DNA of 64,000 nt. It comes from Euborellia annulipes. Its lineage: Eukaryota; Arthropoda; Insecta; Dermaptera; Anisolabididae. Positions 56,601-61,600 of this stretch are shown here, in pieces. The notes below the pieces were generated by a model. The model worked only from the letters and a program-made list of their open reading frames with translations, searched no databases and had not been told where the DNA came from. The translations under genes and the position numbers were made by a program. The stretch is taken from contig JAKCPI010004324.1 in the NCBI GenBank assembly GCA_023213315.1, forward strand, positions 1-64,000. Direction: 5' to 3'. Position 1 is the stretch's first letter, and each line of letters starts with the position of its first letter.

Positions 56601-58632
56601 TAAAAAAACCAAAGCTTTTTATCTGACTTGGACGTGCAACATCCTTCCGAGATACATTGGTATAATGCACACTCAGCAGCCTTTTTCTGATCTCTTTGCT
56701 GAGTTGCACTGTCCATCCAATAGCCAATTGGTCTCAAGGCTTGCGAAGCTTAGAATGAATTCATCGGAAATTTATTATTTATTAGTAGGAAACATTTCAA
56801 ATTTACTTTGAGACTTTATTGCAATAAGTTATGATCAGGCAATGTAGACATTTCTTTTTCCATTATGATTAGGACAAGACGATGAATGAATGAAGTTTGA
56901 ATCACATTGCAACCATCATCTGAAACAGTAAAATAAGTTAGCCCAATACAGTCGTTTAGTTCTAATCCTGAAAAAAGAAATATCTAACAGCATTAATTCA
57001 GCTAGTCATAGTGACTTATTGGAATTTTGTCTCAATTTATTATTTATTTATCAAGATATGTTATTAATTTCATAATTCAGCTCACATGATTTCAAATTTT
57101 AATTTTTTTCATAAAGAAATACATTCATTTTTTAACAATAATCATTTCTTGCTCATATTTTGCATATTGCCTTGAATTAAGTATTAAACTTCTTTTCTTA
57201 GATGAATGAAGTGACTGAATGAAATTATAAAGAGGCTAGAATAACGTAAAGTAAAAAATAAAATATGTTTTACATCTGTATTCCAATCTGTTTGACTTTC
57301 TCTTATTTTCTGATCTTGATGCTGTAAAAATAGGAATACATGATTAAGAAAAGGAGGGAAACTTGGTTTCGTTGGGTTTTATATTCCCACATTGACTCTC
57401 TGACGAGATCTGTAACTCTGCGGTTTAAAACATTCCACTTTTTAAATTCCAAATTCCAATCCAACTTCACTTCAAAAAATTATCCATCACTTTTTCAATT
57501 CCAACCTTTTAACTCGATTGATTATATAAATCTGTAACTTGATAACATTCTAATTTGCTTTGTGATGATAACACATTTGTATATTAATGTAAGATAGAGC
57601 ATATTTTATTTTTTTTTTTTAATATAAGTGAATATTGTTTTTTATTTTAAATTTTTATTTGCATGTTAATAAATTTTTTTTTATTTTTTATTTACTGATT
57701 TTTTTTTTTTGCTTTTCATAACTTAACAATCTTCTCTTTTTATTCTAATGCTTATTATAACTTTTATTAATACTAAACATTCTTATATTGTTTTTACCAG
57801 GTTTACCTTTATCAGGTGGAAATTTTTTGCCACCTCCTTTCTTAATTTTTCAACAACTACATCCACTTCTACATCGAATTTAATATTATATTAATCATTA
57901 TTTGTTTTGCCAATAATCTAAAGTGAATTTCATTTTATTTCACAAGTAATCTTTAAAACTTTTTTCAACAGCTTTTTATTAATGTTGCCTGCTAAAAAAA
58001 CACCAGCACTAAACCGTAATCTGCCTGGCATCTTGAGCTTAAAGAATGGCTTTTTTTGAAAATTGATTTTATAAAAATCTATTACATTTATATTAAATTA
58101 CAGATATGAAACACGGCATTATGAGGGTCAAAATCAAACAAATAACATAAACGGATCTCGATTAAGCACCTCCACGCCCACACATCACCAACAAAATCTC
58201 AGTAATATTGAATTAATTGCCAACGCATCAACACCGGAACAACTTGCCGCAAGTTTACAACGAGTCAAGAAAACGTATAGTAGTATTCAATCGGCTATTG
58301 ATGATAGTAATCAACATCAGGTTAAATTACAAAATTCAGCACCGCCGACTCCACCGAAACCGGCACTTGGTCTCAACGATCCTGCCTTCAATCAACATTA
58401 TCTCGGAAATAATACCAATTATACAATAAGCACAATTGATAACAATGATGGCATGAACCAATTTGGTGGGAACGAGCTGTCTTCGTTCACAACTGAATCT
58501 CATTCGACGAGTACTGGCCCTGATGGATCCACTATTATGAAATTGGAAAAACGAACCCAATCACAACAGCAAGTCACCAGCCATAGGACAGTCACCATGA
58601 AGACCTTGAAAACCTTCCAGAGCTCTAATTAA
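20669..58632 (+). CDS. rhea: talin, complete coding region (39 exons, about 2752 aa)
   Basis: Talin links integrin beta tails at the plasma membrane to F-actin, recruits vinculin under force and activates integrins. Exons (join): 20669-20804, 24783-24880, 25061-25190, 26023-26193, 26265-26535, 27334-27502, 28586-28843, 29243-29319, 29407-29498, 29767-29855, 32898-33041, 33968-34073, 34153-34358, 34443-34712, 35339-35532, 35771-35936, 36034-36264, 36955-37182, 37263-37526, 38954-39153, 39232-39361, 39800-39924, 39990-40158, 40239-40569, 40635-40894, 40964-41854, 41918-42193, 42259-42528, 43774-44002, 44235-44359, 44729-44854, 49752-49868, 50915-51100, 51340-51559, 51692-51816, 55588-55713, 55801-56046, 56119-56396, 58104-58632. 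All introns are GT-AG; the frame stays open and totals 8259 nt. The order FERM head (about 1-411), linker (412-500), rod (about 500-2360), I/LWEQ (about 2361-2510), dimerisation helix (about 2515-2555), tail (2556-2752) is collinear with vertebrate talin (2541 aa). No exon appears to be missing. The start is the ATG opening [10 protein letters not shown], equivalent to the vertebrate start. Confidence 0.97.
21034..21385. mobile_element. inverted repeat with perfect hammerhead boxes
   Basis: Arms gaaatttgcaggtcg...acaatacattata and tataatgtattgtc...acctgcaaatttc pair over about 130 bp. In the right arm 21266-21295 reads CTGATGA tgatcacattgaatgacc GAAAC: box 1 and box 2 are perfect. It lies in talin intron 1. 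Confidence 0.6.
21638..22010. mobile_element. hAT-type MITE
   Basis: Ends CAGGGCCGCACC / GTTGCTGCACTG, flanked by perfect 8-bp duplications CCGATGAC (21630-21637 and 22011-22018). Length 373 bp. The gcgcccc-rich ends are typical. No transposase frame. Confidence 0.8.
22019..23215. repeat. intron sequence with a dispersed repeat
   Basis: The phrases gagtttgtgtttg...attgcgccc...ctagactcgaa (22748-22795) and gctttatttgaaaaagatgg (23014-23033) recur at about 39470-39510 and 39410-39430, so this is a repeat family. No gene. Confidence 0.5.
23217..23300 (+). mobile_element. Penelope-like remnant with hammerhead-like core
   Basis: TCGACGA aggactcgattggcgtcc GAAACGTCGACC: the second box and GTC are perfect, stem II agGAC...GTCc pairs, and the first box has one inserted base. 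Followed by the shared tail attctcctggctgca. Confidence 0.5.
23919..24039. mobile_element. 121-bp MITE with TA target site
   Basis: Terminal repeats TACAGTCCACGAAAGCACGG / CCGTGCTTTCATGGACTGTA with TA on both flanks (Tc1/mariner-type target). No coding content. Confidence 0.7.
24783..24880 (+). CDS. rhea: talin coding exon 2, end of F0
   Basis: Residues 46-78 read [20 protein letters not shown] and then LEYYILRNQ, closely matching the vertebrate F0 segment with DYGLF and KKGIWLE. The acceptor is ctttag and the donor is tcag|GTAGGC; it ends in phase 0. Confidence 0.96.
25061..25190 (+). CDS. rhea: talin coding exon 3, F0-F1 junction
   Basis: Residues 79-121 ([20 protein letters not shown], then [10 protein letters not shown]) give the start of F1, with the MLDGTxKT strand known in talins. 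The donor is GATTG|GTTAGT, phase 1. Confidence 0.96.
25264..25517. mobile_element. hAT-type MITE
   Basis: Ends CGTTGGCGTAGCCAG / CTGGCTACGCCTATG with perfect 8-bp duplications CTCTGGGA (25256-25263, 25518-25525). Length 254 bp. Its middle contains tactttctcttaccctatg, the start of the palindrome-ended element family. Confidence 0.8.
26023..26193 (+). CDS. rhea: talin coding exon 4, F1
   Basis: Residues 122-178 begin [12 protein letters not shown] and continue into a highly charged stretch ([18 protein letters not shown]). That stretch occupies the place of the basic, membrane-binding F1 loop of vertebrate talin. It contains no tyrosine beyond the EYS motif. Donor GAAG|GTACTC, phase 1. Confidence 0.95.
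26265..26535 (+). CDS. rhea: talin coding exon 5, end of F1 and start of F2
   Basis: Residues 179-268 contain [39 protein letters not shown] and [15 protein letters not shown]. These are the best-conserved part of the FERM F2 subdomain. Donor CTAGA|GTAAGT, phase 2. Confidence 0.97.
27334..27502 (+). CDS. rhea: talin coding exon 6, F2 to F3
   Basis: Residues 269-325 carry [29 protein letters not shown] and TFFLVK, the F2 end and first strand of the PTB-like F3 domain. Donor CAAA|GTAAGA, phase 0. The acceptor follows a tttaaattttcag tract. Confidence 0.96.
27610..28416 (+). mobile_element. palindrome-ended dispersed element, copy 5
   Basis: Lies in talin intron 6. Starts ttctcttacctatatgtgta, then cgatgtcgagattttgatgg, and ends with the 90-bp palindrome at 28323-28414. 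It has an extra segment of about 250 bp (28020-28320) shared with the copy at 37696. Confidence 0.8.
28586..28843 (+). CDS. rhea: talin coding exon 7, F3 (integrin-binding PTB-like domain)
   Basis: Residues 326-411 open with [20 protein letters not shown] and include [20 protein letters not shown] and the C-terminal helix [11 protein letters not shown]. The tryptophan (about W368) aligns with the F3 tryptophan that packs against the integrin NPxY region (human W359). Lysines of the first loop are retained; they serve membrane and autoinhibitory contacts in vertebrate talin. Confidence 0.97.
29243..29319 (+). CDS. rhea: talin coding exon 8, head-rod linker
   Basis: Residues 412-436 read [20 protein letters not shown] followed by NVSSYK. 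This is the acidic linker start right after F3, matching vertebrate KSKDHFGLEGDE. Donor TATAA|GTAAGT, phase 2. Confidence 0.95.
29407..29498 (+). CDS. rhea: talin coding exon 9, linker
   Basis: Residues 437-467 ([17 protein letters not shown], then [12 protein letters not shown]) belong to the unstructured linker that calpain cuts in vertebrates. Sequence is poorly conserved, as expected. Donor GACG|GTGAGT, phase 1. Confidence 0.93.
29767..29855 (+). CDS. rhea: talin coding exon 10, linker
   Basis: Residues 468-497 are [20 protein letters not shown] then [10 protein letters not shown]. The acceptor gttggcag at 29759-29766 is chosen because phase 1 from the previous exon then joins in frame, and because [12 protein letters not shown] matches the QQQITSGQ region of talin linkers. 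Donor CATG|GTAAGA. Confidence 0.9.
29870..32890. other. talin intron 10, no gene seen
   Basis: A (CA)n tract at 29871-29893 and a moderately GC patch at 30150-30320 of unknown origin, then AT-rich sequence. No convincing open frame or repeat boundary. Confidence 0.4.
32898..33041 (+). CDS. rhea: talin coding exon 11, start of rod (R1)
   Basis: Residues 498-545 include [20 protein letters not shown], equivalent to the TSAQQALTGTINSSM helix that opens rod bundle R1. Preceded by a 3.0 kb intron. Donor ACCCC|GTGAGT, phase 0. Confidence 0.94.
33968..34073 (+). CDS. rhea: talin coding exon 12, R1
   Basis: Residues 546-580 ([20 protein letters not shown], then [10 protein letters not shown]) follow the vertebrate helix WRKNKMDESKHEIHSQ. 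This helix precedes vinculin-binding site 1. Donor GCAG|GTGAGC, phase 1. Confidence 0.95.
34153..34358 (+). CDS. rhea: talin coding exon 13, R1 with vinculin-binding helix
   Basis: Residues 581-649 contain [20 protein letters not shown] and [11 protein letters not shown]. The alanine-rich amphipathic helices correspond to the VBS1 region of R1. Ends in phase 0 at AAAGAG|GTATTT. Confidence 0.95.
34443..34712 (+). CDS. rhea: talin coding exon 14, R2
   Basis: Residues 650-739 contain [35 protein letters not shown] and the signature [17 protein letters not shown], almost identical to vertebrate R2. In frame at both ends (90 codons). Confidence 0.97.
35339..35532 (+). CDS. rhea: talin coding exon 15, R2-R3
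   Basis: Residues 740-803 start [20 protein letters not shown], matching the vertebrate VVAPTISSPVCQEQL segment leading into bundle R3. R3 is the least stable rod bundle and the first to unfold under force. Phase 2 donor ATCAA|GTAAGT. Confidence 0.96.
35771..35936 (+). CDS. rhea: talin coding exon 16, R3
   Basis: Residues 804-859 contain [20 protein letters not shown] and [19 protein letters not shown], the R3 helices that carry vinculin-binding sites in vertebrates. Phase 0 end ATCAAG|GTACAT. Confidence 0.96.
36034..36264 (+). CDS. rhea: talin coding exon 17, R4
   Basis: Residues 860-936 include [20 protein letters not shown] and [10 protein letters not shown], collinear with vertebrate R4. 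Followed by a 690-bp intron holding a palindromic MITE. Confidence 0.95.
36405..36867. mobile_element. nested inverted-repeat MITE in talin intron 17
   Basis: Outer ends gtctattctctaagcaaaaa and gtttttagagaatagac; a second inner pair tgctattctgtaagcaaaa (36488) and ttagagaatagcattttt (36768). Phrases aacgtt and ttaacg recur throughout. No target duplication identified. Confidence 0.65.
36955..37182 (+). CDS. rhea: talin coding exon 18, R4-R5
   Basis: Residues 937-1012 begin [20 protein letters not shown] and continue to [20 protein letters not shown] and ASEQFLQ. These match the AKQAAASATQTIAA and CKAVAEQIPLLVQGVRG helices. 76 codons, phase 0. Confidence 0.95.
37263..37526 (+). CDS. rhea: talin coding exon 19, R5
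   Basis: Residues 1013-1100 contain [20 protein letters not shown] and the terminal LRPLPGET, which matches KLKPLPGETMEK of vertebrate R5. The intron after it (1.4 kb) carries a mitochondrial insertion and a dispersed repeat. Confidence 0.96.
37696..38833 (+). mobile_element. palindrome-ended dispersed element, copy 6, carrying a mitochondrial insertion
   Basis: The start (tttttacttctcgtatagaa) and end (terminal palindrome at 38755-38831) match the family. The family block just before the TG region is replaced by mitochondrial sequence at about 37790-37974. An internal block (ctgatgtactttttcag, then ctttgattaaaattca) is duplicated at about 38130-38290 and 38285-38420. Confidence 0.72.
37790..37974 (+). 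pseudogene. nad1: NUMT: mitochondrial ND1 (nad1) fragment
   Basis: From 37817 the frame reads [20 protein letters not shown]. After a lost base at 37910-37912 it continues [12 protein letters not shown], an aspartate and AIKLF. This is the conserved N-terminal part of NADH dehydrogenase subunit 1 (RKGPNKVG motif). AGA at 37948-37950 and 37969-37971 falls where ND1 has serine, as expected for the invertebrate mitochondrial code. One frameshift inside, possibly another near 37816, makes it non-functional. Confidence 0.88.
38954..39153 (+). CDS. rhea: talin coding exon 20, R5
   Basis: Residues 1101-1166: [20 protein letters not shown] and [15 protein letters not shown], matching vertebrate AQLLGEVAQGNENYAGIA. 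Phase 2 donor AATAA|GTAAGT. Confidence 0.95.
39232..39361 (+). CDS. rhea: talin coding exon 21, R5-R6
   Basis: Residues 1167-1210: [20 protein letters not shown] then [11 protein letters not shown]. Enters in phase 2 and leaves in phase 0 at CCCAG|GTATTA. Confidence 0.93.
39400..39790. repeat. intron 21 with dispersed repeat fragments
   Basis: Shares gtttgaaaaagatggaattt and gagtttgtgtttatgtttg...aaattgcgccctggactcgaa with 22740-23045; a (TG)n tract sits near 39603. Confidence 0.5.
39800..39924 (+). CDS. rhea: talin coding exon 22, R6
   Basis: Residues 1211-1251: [20 protein letters not shown], almost the same as vertebrate ALNRCVSCLPGQRDVDNAL. Phase 2 donor ATAG|GTAAAA. Confidence 0.96.
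39990..40158 (+). CDS. rhea: talin coding exon 23, R6
   Basis: Residues 1252-1308: [20 protein letters not shown] and [12 protein letters not shown], equivalent to vertebrate AQSRLNEAAAGLNQA and EAGVEMAGQ. The donor is AGCAAG|GTTGTT, a non-consensus +4 base. Confidence 0.95.
40239..40569 (+). CDS. rhea: talin coding exon 24, R6-R7
   Basis: Residues 1309-1418: [54 protein letters not shown] and [20 protein letters not shown]7 binds KANK proteins in vertebrates. Phase 1 donor TCTTG|GTAATT. Confidence 0.97.
40635..40894 (+). CDS. rhea: talin coding exon 25, R7-R8
   Basis: Residues 1419-1505: [39 protein letters not shown] and [16 protein letters not shown], nearly the vertebrate sequence. R8 is the bundle inserted into R7. 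Confidence 0.97.
40964..41854 (+). CDS. rhea: talin coding exon 26 (largest), R8, second part of R7, R9
   Basis: This 891-nt exon (residues 1506-1802) spans what is several exons in vertebrates. It contains [17 protein letters not shown] (R8, vinculin/DLC1 site), [40 protein letters not shown] and R9 with [18 protein letters not shown] and [17 protein letters not shown]9 docks on F3 in the autoinhibited form; the glutamate in KTVVEC appears to align with the key human residue E1770, by eye only. Confidence 0.97.
41918..42193 (+). CDS. rhea: talin coding exon 27, R10
   Basis: Residues 1803-1894: [35 protein letters not shown] and [20 protein letters not shown], collinear with vertebrate R10 (AGVVGGMVDSITQAI, FVDYQTTMVRTAKAI). 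Confidence 0.97.
42259..42528 (+). CDS. rhea: talin coding exon 28, R10-R11
   Basis: Residues 1895-1984: [20 protein letters not shown] and [17 protein letters not shown], ending RHVSEK. The following 1.2 kb intron contains a THAP-domain relic between inverted repeats. Confidence 0.96.
42571..42605. repeat. (AT)n microsatellite
   Basis: About 17 AT units at the start of talin intron 28, directly after the splice region. Confidence 0.9.
42744..43698. mobile_element. inverted-repeat-bounded element with THAP relic
   Basis: Ends TATTCGCAGCCGCCA (42744) and TGGCGGCTGCGAATA (43684-43698) are exact 15-bp inverted repeats, with weaker pairing beyond. Length 955 bp, inside talin intron 28. A THAP-like frame lies inside. 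P-element-type and some other DNA transposases carry THAP fingers, so an internally deleted transposon is likely. No clear target duplication. Confidence 0.6.
43078..43188 (+). pseudogene. THAP zinc-finger domain fragment
   Basis: ATG at 43078 opens [18 protein letters not shown] and then a stop. One frame over, directly after it, [18 protein letters not shown] follows. This is the start of a THAP (C2CH) domain: CxxxxC with N-R-T-G-K, then RFPxD and KWV. The second Cys-His pair and a segment before RFP are missing, and there is a frameshift. Confidence 0.7.
43774..44002 (+). CDS. rhea: talin coding exon 29, R11
   Basis: Residues 1985-2060: [40 protein letters not shown] and [20 protein letters not shown]. 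This is the most conserved rod segment, part of integrin-binding site 2. Phase 1 donor GCTG|GTAAGT. Confidence 0.97.
44235..44359 (+). CDS. rhea: talin coding exon 30, R11-R12
   Basis: Residues 2061-2102: [20 protein letters not shown] and [17 protein letters not shown], matching vertebrate VVKLGAASLGAEDPETQ. Confidence 0.96.
44729..44854 (+). CDS. rhea: talin coding exon 31, R12
   Basis: Residues 2103-2144: [20 protein letters not shown], matching [20 protein letters not shown]. Followed by the longest intron of the gene (4.9 kb). Confidence 0.96.
44855..46900. other. first part of talin intron 31, no gene
   Basis: AT-rich, homopolymer-rich. At about 46594-46640 the phrase taaataaatttctttattta, attccctgactgctgaaagt and ctcccatc matches the tail of the Penelope-like remnants at 14810-14850. 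Confidence 0.4.
46918..47782. mobile_element. nested palindromic Penelope-like remnant
   Basis: Outer arms gccaatttatttagagaaac (46918) and gtttctctaaataaattggc (47763) face each other. The left continues, after an inserted MITE, with the - strand hammerhead-like core (47290-47247: CCGAAGA ... TGAAACGTTGAC). The right gives CTGAAGA agaagccgtttgcgct CCGAAGAC (47718-47746). Inside, another palindrome (about 47430-47512 and 47627-47703) shares gacgattgcagccaaat and tctcgccctc. Confidence 0.6.
46948..47247. mobile_element. GCAATATT-rich MITE
   Basis: Ends ACTACCCACACAGCACAAAA / TTTTGTGCTGTGTGGGTAGT (exact 20-bp inverted repeats). The interior repeats gcaatatt and variants, with an about 42-bp unit (gcaaaaaggaggacatagg, aatatttcagcaatgtt) twice in tandem at about 47054-47132. 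It interrupts the left arm of the palindrome around it. Confidence 0.75.
48058..48244. other. coding-like island in talin intron 31
   Basis: About 190 bp with high GC and codon-like composition, open on both strands. The + frame ends [15 protein letters not shown] at TGA 48242-48244; the - frame contains [20 protein letters not shown] and [16 protein letters not shown] recognise neither. It could be a retroposed gene fragment or an unknown exon. Confidence 0.3.
48900..49010 (-). mobile_element. Penelope-like remnant with hammerhead-like core
   Basis: On the - strand (48989-48955) CTGAGGA aaacagtgtgtgaatactgtt GAAGA: first box perfect, stem II AACAGT/ACTGTT pairs, second box GAAG. Confidence 0.4.
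49752..49868 (+). CDS. rhea: talin coding exon 32, R12
   Basis: Residues 2145-2183: [20 protein letters not shown] then [11 protein letters not shown], matching vertebrate [20 protein letters not shown]. Splice joins are phase 0 at both ends. Confidence 0.97.
50313..50610. mobile_element. hAT-type MITE containing a SINE
   Basis: Ends CAGCGTTTTCCAAACTTTTT / CCACACTTTGGGAAACGCTG, flanked by CTCTAGGC (50305-50312) and CTTTAGGC (50611-50618), 7 of 8 bases equal. Length 298 bp including the tRNA-like segment. A partial relative (ggggttcccaaacttttttg) lies near 54172. Confidence 0.75.
50430..50515 (+). mobile_element. tRNA-like SINE
   Basis: A-box-like TGGCTCAGAGAGA at 50449-50461 and B-box GGTTCGCCTCC at 50491-50501, in the correct order for an internal polymerase III promoter. 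Related to the split copy at 6720-7090. No clean cloverleaf, so not called a tRNA. Confidence 0.6.
50655..50693. repeat. (TA)n microsatellite
   Basis: About 19 TA units in talin intron 32. Confidence 0.9.
50915..51100 (+). CDS. rhea: talin coding exon 33, R12
   Basis: Residues 2184-2245: [20 protein letters not shown] and [19 protein letters not shown]. Collinear with vertebrate TPEDFIRMTKGITMATAKAV. 62 codons. Confidence 0.96.
51340..51559 (+). CDS. rhea: talin coding exon 34, end of R12
   Basis: Residues 2246-2318: [40 protein letters not shown] and [13 protein letters not shown]. Phase 1 donor CAAGG|GTATTT. Confidence 0.95.
51692..51816 (+). CDS. rhea: talin coding exon 35, R12-R13 join
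   Basis: Residues 2319-2360: [20 protein letters not shown] then [14 protein letters not shown], nearly vertebrate [20 protein letters not shown]. The next intron (3.8 kb) is full of palindromes. Confidence 0.97.
52365..52588. mobile_element. near-perfect palindrome with hammerhead-like box
   Basis: Arms of about 90 bp: aggagaatttttaattatag...cgactgcttattctgcag and its complement ctgcagaataagcagtc...ctataattaaaaattctcct, around a loop of about 37 bp. On the - strand TTGATAA cggctgcagaataagcagt CGAAACGTTG: stem II pairs well, box 1 differs at two bases. It splits another repeat (52286-52350 and 52590-52700). Confidence 0.7.
52740..52825. repeat. fragment of the CTGGTGTGAC palindrome
   Basis: gaaactttctcttag...gaaagttg...ctgtgcttgtcacaccagat matches the right half of the 90-bp terminal palindrome of the dispersed element. 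Confidence 0.6.
52985..53485 (+). mobile_element. retroposon-like repeat
   Basis: Starts actagaccaaagcccgcctt with cggcgggg, then gccggggcgcgcccctgg. Ends gtcgtttaggaggagttcag, cacatacacacgtacagaag and (at)n aaagat, the style of 3' ends of short insect retroposons. An internal duplication (ttttaacggttaattact) lies at about 53115 and 53326. Confidence 0.45.
53486..53789. mobile_element. 300-bp almost perfect palindrome with hammerhead cores
   Basis: Arms of about 145 bp (53486-53630 and 53643-53789) are nearly identical in reverse complement, with a loop of about 12 bp. The right arm reads CTGAAGA tgacatattatcgtc GAAATGCGC (53711-53740) with a paired stem II (TGAC/GTC); the left arm holds its complement. 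A degenerate split copy lies at 52286-52350 plus 52590-52700. Confidence 0.78.
54300..54569. mobile_element. hAT-type MITE, copy 2
   Basis: Ends CAAGGGCGGATACAGG / CCTCTGGATCCACCACTG with perfect 8-bp duplications ATTCAAAG (54292-54299, 54570-54577). Same family as 6789-7048; it also contains the CTGGTGTGAC palindrome (54425-54527). Confidence 0.82.
55207..55458. mobile_element. PIF/Harbinger-type MITE
   Basis: Exact terminal inverted repeats of about 31 bp beginning GGGAGCGTACAAGTATTACG, flanked by TAA on both sides (55204-55206, 55459-55461). Length 252 bp. C- and G-runs inside. No coding content. Confidence 0.8.
55588..55713 (+). CDS. rhea: talin coding exon 36, upstream helix of I/LWEQ domain
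   Basis: Residues 2361-2402: [20 protein letters not shown] then [16 protein letters not shown]. This is the regulatory upstream helix of R13, which lowers actin binding in talin and Hip1 relatives. Confidence 0.97.
55801..56046 (+). CDS. rhea: talin coding exon 37, I/LWEQ actin-binding domain (R13)
   Basis: Residues 2403-2484: [40 protein letters not shown] and [17 protein letters not shown]. These are I/LWEQ (THATCH) blocks, nearly identical to vertebrate talin. Basic residues of the actin face are kept. Confidence 0.98.
56119..56396 (+). CDS. rhea: talin coding exon 38, end of I/LWEQ, dimerisation helix, start of tail
   Basis: Residues 2485-2576: [18 protein letters not shown], then the dimerisation helix [18 protein letters not shown] (start about 2518) and [18 protein letters not shown]. 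An acidic [16 protein letters not shown] follows instead of the vertebrate end. Donor ACCCG|GTATAC (phase 2). If unspliced, the frame runs on to a stop at 56494-56496. Confidence 0.93.
56397..56496 (+). CDS. rhea: alternative short talin C terminus by intron retention
   Basis: If the donor at 56397 is not used, the frame continues for 32 codons ([20 protein letters not shown] and [11 protein letters not shown]) to TAG at 56494-56496, giving about 2609 residues. The six-proline run followed by RR is a typical SH3/EVH1/profilin-type ligand. A canonical AATAAA lies at 57257-57262. Both ends look usable; only transcripts can tell whether the short form is made. Confidence 0.5.
57257..57262 (+). 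promoter_or_regulatory. candidate polyadenylation signal AATAAA for the short talin form
   Basis: A canonical AATAAA about 760 nt after the read-through stop, followed within 60 nt by a T-rich tract. Such hexamers are common in AT-rich DNA, so this is weak evidence alone. Confidence 0.3.
58104..58632 (+). CDS. rhea: talin last coding exon 39, C-terminal tail
   Basis: The acceptor aaattacag at 58095-58103 restores frame (CG + A) to give [12 protein letters not shown]. The tail (residues 2577-2752) is polar, Gln/Asn/Ser/Thr-rich, with a proline motif [12 protein letters not shown] and a basic end [16 protein letters not shown]; stop TAA at 58630-58632. A 529-nt open frame and clean join support it. 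No vertebrate talin has such a tail; arthropod talins are longer than vertebrate ones, so this is plausibly lineage-specific. No known domain is visible. Confidence 0.88.
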
Positions 58633-61600
58633 GGTGATTTGTCAAATTTTTTACAACTAAACCTACCCATGACATCAAGAGTGTCTGAATTTTGAAAAGA
58701 GGCTCTCTCTCTAACATCAAAATTTGGAGTTTCTTAAATATTCTATTATTAATTTATACCCGTAATTGAGGCTTTGAGAATTTAAATCCCTCTGATTTGT
58801 GATCCTTTTTATAATTAATGATTAGACTTGATGATTCTTTCTTTGCAAATCGACTTTTGGATTTTTCCATCATCAGCCTTTTCAAATGTAATTGTACGGA
58901 CGTAAGTTTTGTTAAAAATATTGGACTTCCCTTTGTTTTTAGTTTTTCTTTTTTTGTTTTCCTTTCTTTGTTTAGCGCACTGGTCAGACACAACTCAAAA
59001 CGTGCTTATCATTGAACCTAGCTCAATCAACTTTTATCGAGATAATTTTTTTTAACGTTTTATATAAATATAACTATTAACTTTTAATATTTTGTTTTGT
59101 TAAATCCTCTGGGTATTATTTTCATAGCCTCGAAAATTATTATAAAAGATTGATCATTGATTTCAAAATATTATCTTTCCCTTGTTCAGCAATTCCTTAC
59201 TGAAACTCCAATTTTTAAATTATAATCTTTGTGTTTAAAACACGGTGTAAATTTATTGTATTATATTGTGTTTAAAATATTAATTAGACTTACAAAAAAA
59301 CGTTAGATCTGATGAGATTTTAAAATATCAATTAAACATCGACTTAATTAAAAAAAAAAAATCCAAAATCAAATATACGTTAGTTTTTATTTATTTATTT
59401 CTTTTAAGACACTCTTAATCAAAGATTCATAGAAAATTTTTCTCTATTTTGCATTTCATTTTTATCCTCTTTTCATTTCTTATTTATTTTTTAATCACAA
59501 ATGTTTGTGTTTTTTTATATACATATATATATATAATATTATACATGTTTTGAAAGAATATTTAACTCAGTTTTTTAACTTGTCATTTTGTAATAAGTAA
59601 ATTTAGTGGTGCTATATTTTTACGATTTTTAACACAATTTTAACATAACAATCGAACCGTCTTCAAGTGCCTATTTGTTATATAAAGGCAAATTTTTAAA
59701 ATTTAAGCATATATATATATAATACAAAATATATATAATATTCTAGATAAAAAAATATTAATTTATTAATTAAACCTAGAATATTATATAATTTTTGTAT
59801 TCTTTTTAATACAAATTTTCCATCCATAGGAATTATACATTTAATCCTTTTTATTATCTAAGTCATTTTCTCAGTGTTACAAAAAATAATATATTATTAT
59901 ATAAAAATCTATATATATATATATCAATATCATAATACATTGAACTAGGAAACTATCATTTAGTAGTTCATTTAAAAAAACAATTCATCCTCTTCGGAAA
60001 TCGAACTCTGCATCAATTCTAAGATTCGAGGAGATTTCCTGTTGAGTTGTTTTTTTATTTAAATGAATGAATAAATGATAGTTTTATTATAACAGAAAAA
60101 CTAACAGGAGCTTATCTACAGCTTTTTAACTATTTAAAAAAATATTTTTTTTTATTCATTAAAATACTAAATTACCATTTTAACACTTGAGAACTGACAA
60201 ATTGGAAATAAACTTCCTATTATTTCTCCGAAGAGAAATAACTTTTTTTTTATCTGAGATATTTATTTTAAAAAGTCGATAATGATGTTAATTATATAAT
60301 TATATTTTATCATTAATCAAGATAACTATTAATATGTCCTTTCATACAATTCATTTTTTTTTTTATTGAAATACTATTTTCAAATTAATTTTAAACTATT
60401 AAATCAGTGATTCTTTGAGTTATTTTTCTAAATTGAAATTTTACTTATTTAAAAATAATCTTTTTAATATTAATATTAAATTAATATTCTTTGAAAATTA
60501 AAAAATTAATATTCTCTGAAAATTAAAAAATTAATATTCTTTGCGAAGCTTGATATGGCAAGTCAGTTACTTTATAACAGTGCAAATTACTAGTTTAATT
60601 AAAAGTGAAGTATTATTTAGTGAATTCTATATAATTTATAAAATATTCCTGCATCCTTGCCGAAAAATTAGCGTAGTTGGGGAGTTTCGGTTTCTACAAT
60701 TCTCTCGGCATCACTCATTAAGCTTCAATCTATAAAATATTCCATCTATATTCTTTTAAAAGGTAATTATAAAAGATAATTTATAACATTATAATTATAG
60801 GATTATTTAAATTAACACTCATTTTCCATTTTCATTTCATTTCATCTACCAGTAAATAATAATTTAAAAAAAAAAGGTCACTGCTTTTGATTTAATATAA
60901 TTTTTAGAATCACTGATTTAACTTTCTTTACAAATTCCGGCTTTTGCATTCATTTTGAATTGTTCAGAAAGGCATTTTAATTTAATTGATAATCAAAAAA
61001 AGTCCCTTTCATAGACGTCCTAGTCCTGTAGACTAGTTGCTGCCTTGTATTTTGAGTTTGATGCTCAATTTTTTTCTTCCATTTATCTAATAATTATTTA
61101 TTAAACATTTTGCACTTGTTAATCATTGATACTTTGATATTTAGTTTCACTTCATTGCTTCGATTTAATGCCTATAAATATATATATATTTATACATAAA
61201 ACTATGTTTTCTATATTTTAACATTTTAAAAAGATTTCTTCATTATATTTGTAAACAATTTTAAGTATATTTTGCCACTTAATATATATGCTGGATTGAT
61301 GATTATTATTATTATTATTATTATTATAAATGAAATCAAAAACTAAAAAAATATTTTTGTTTAATAAAAGTTTTTTAATTTGACTCATAACCAATCCTAA
61401 TATCTTGCATTATCTTATATTTAGCCTAGTAAATTTAGAAATAGCTGCGCATCAAAATTTAATTTGTTAAGTCTAGAACGTAGGCGTAGAAAGGTCGTTT
61501 CGGTTGTGGGGGCAAATATATAATATTGCTCTATTCTTAATTGTGTACAGCTTTTATTTGAAGACATTTTCATATCTTTTTTAATTAGGTTTTATTATTA

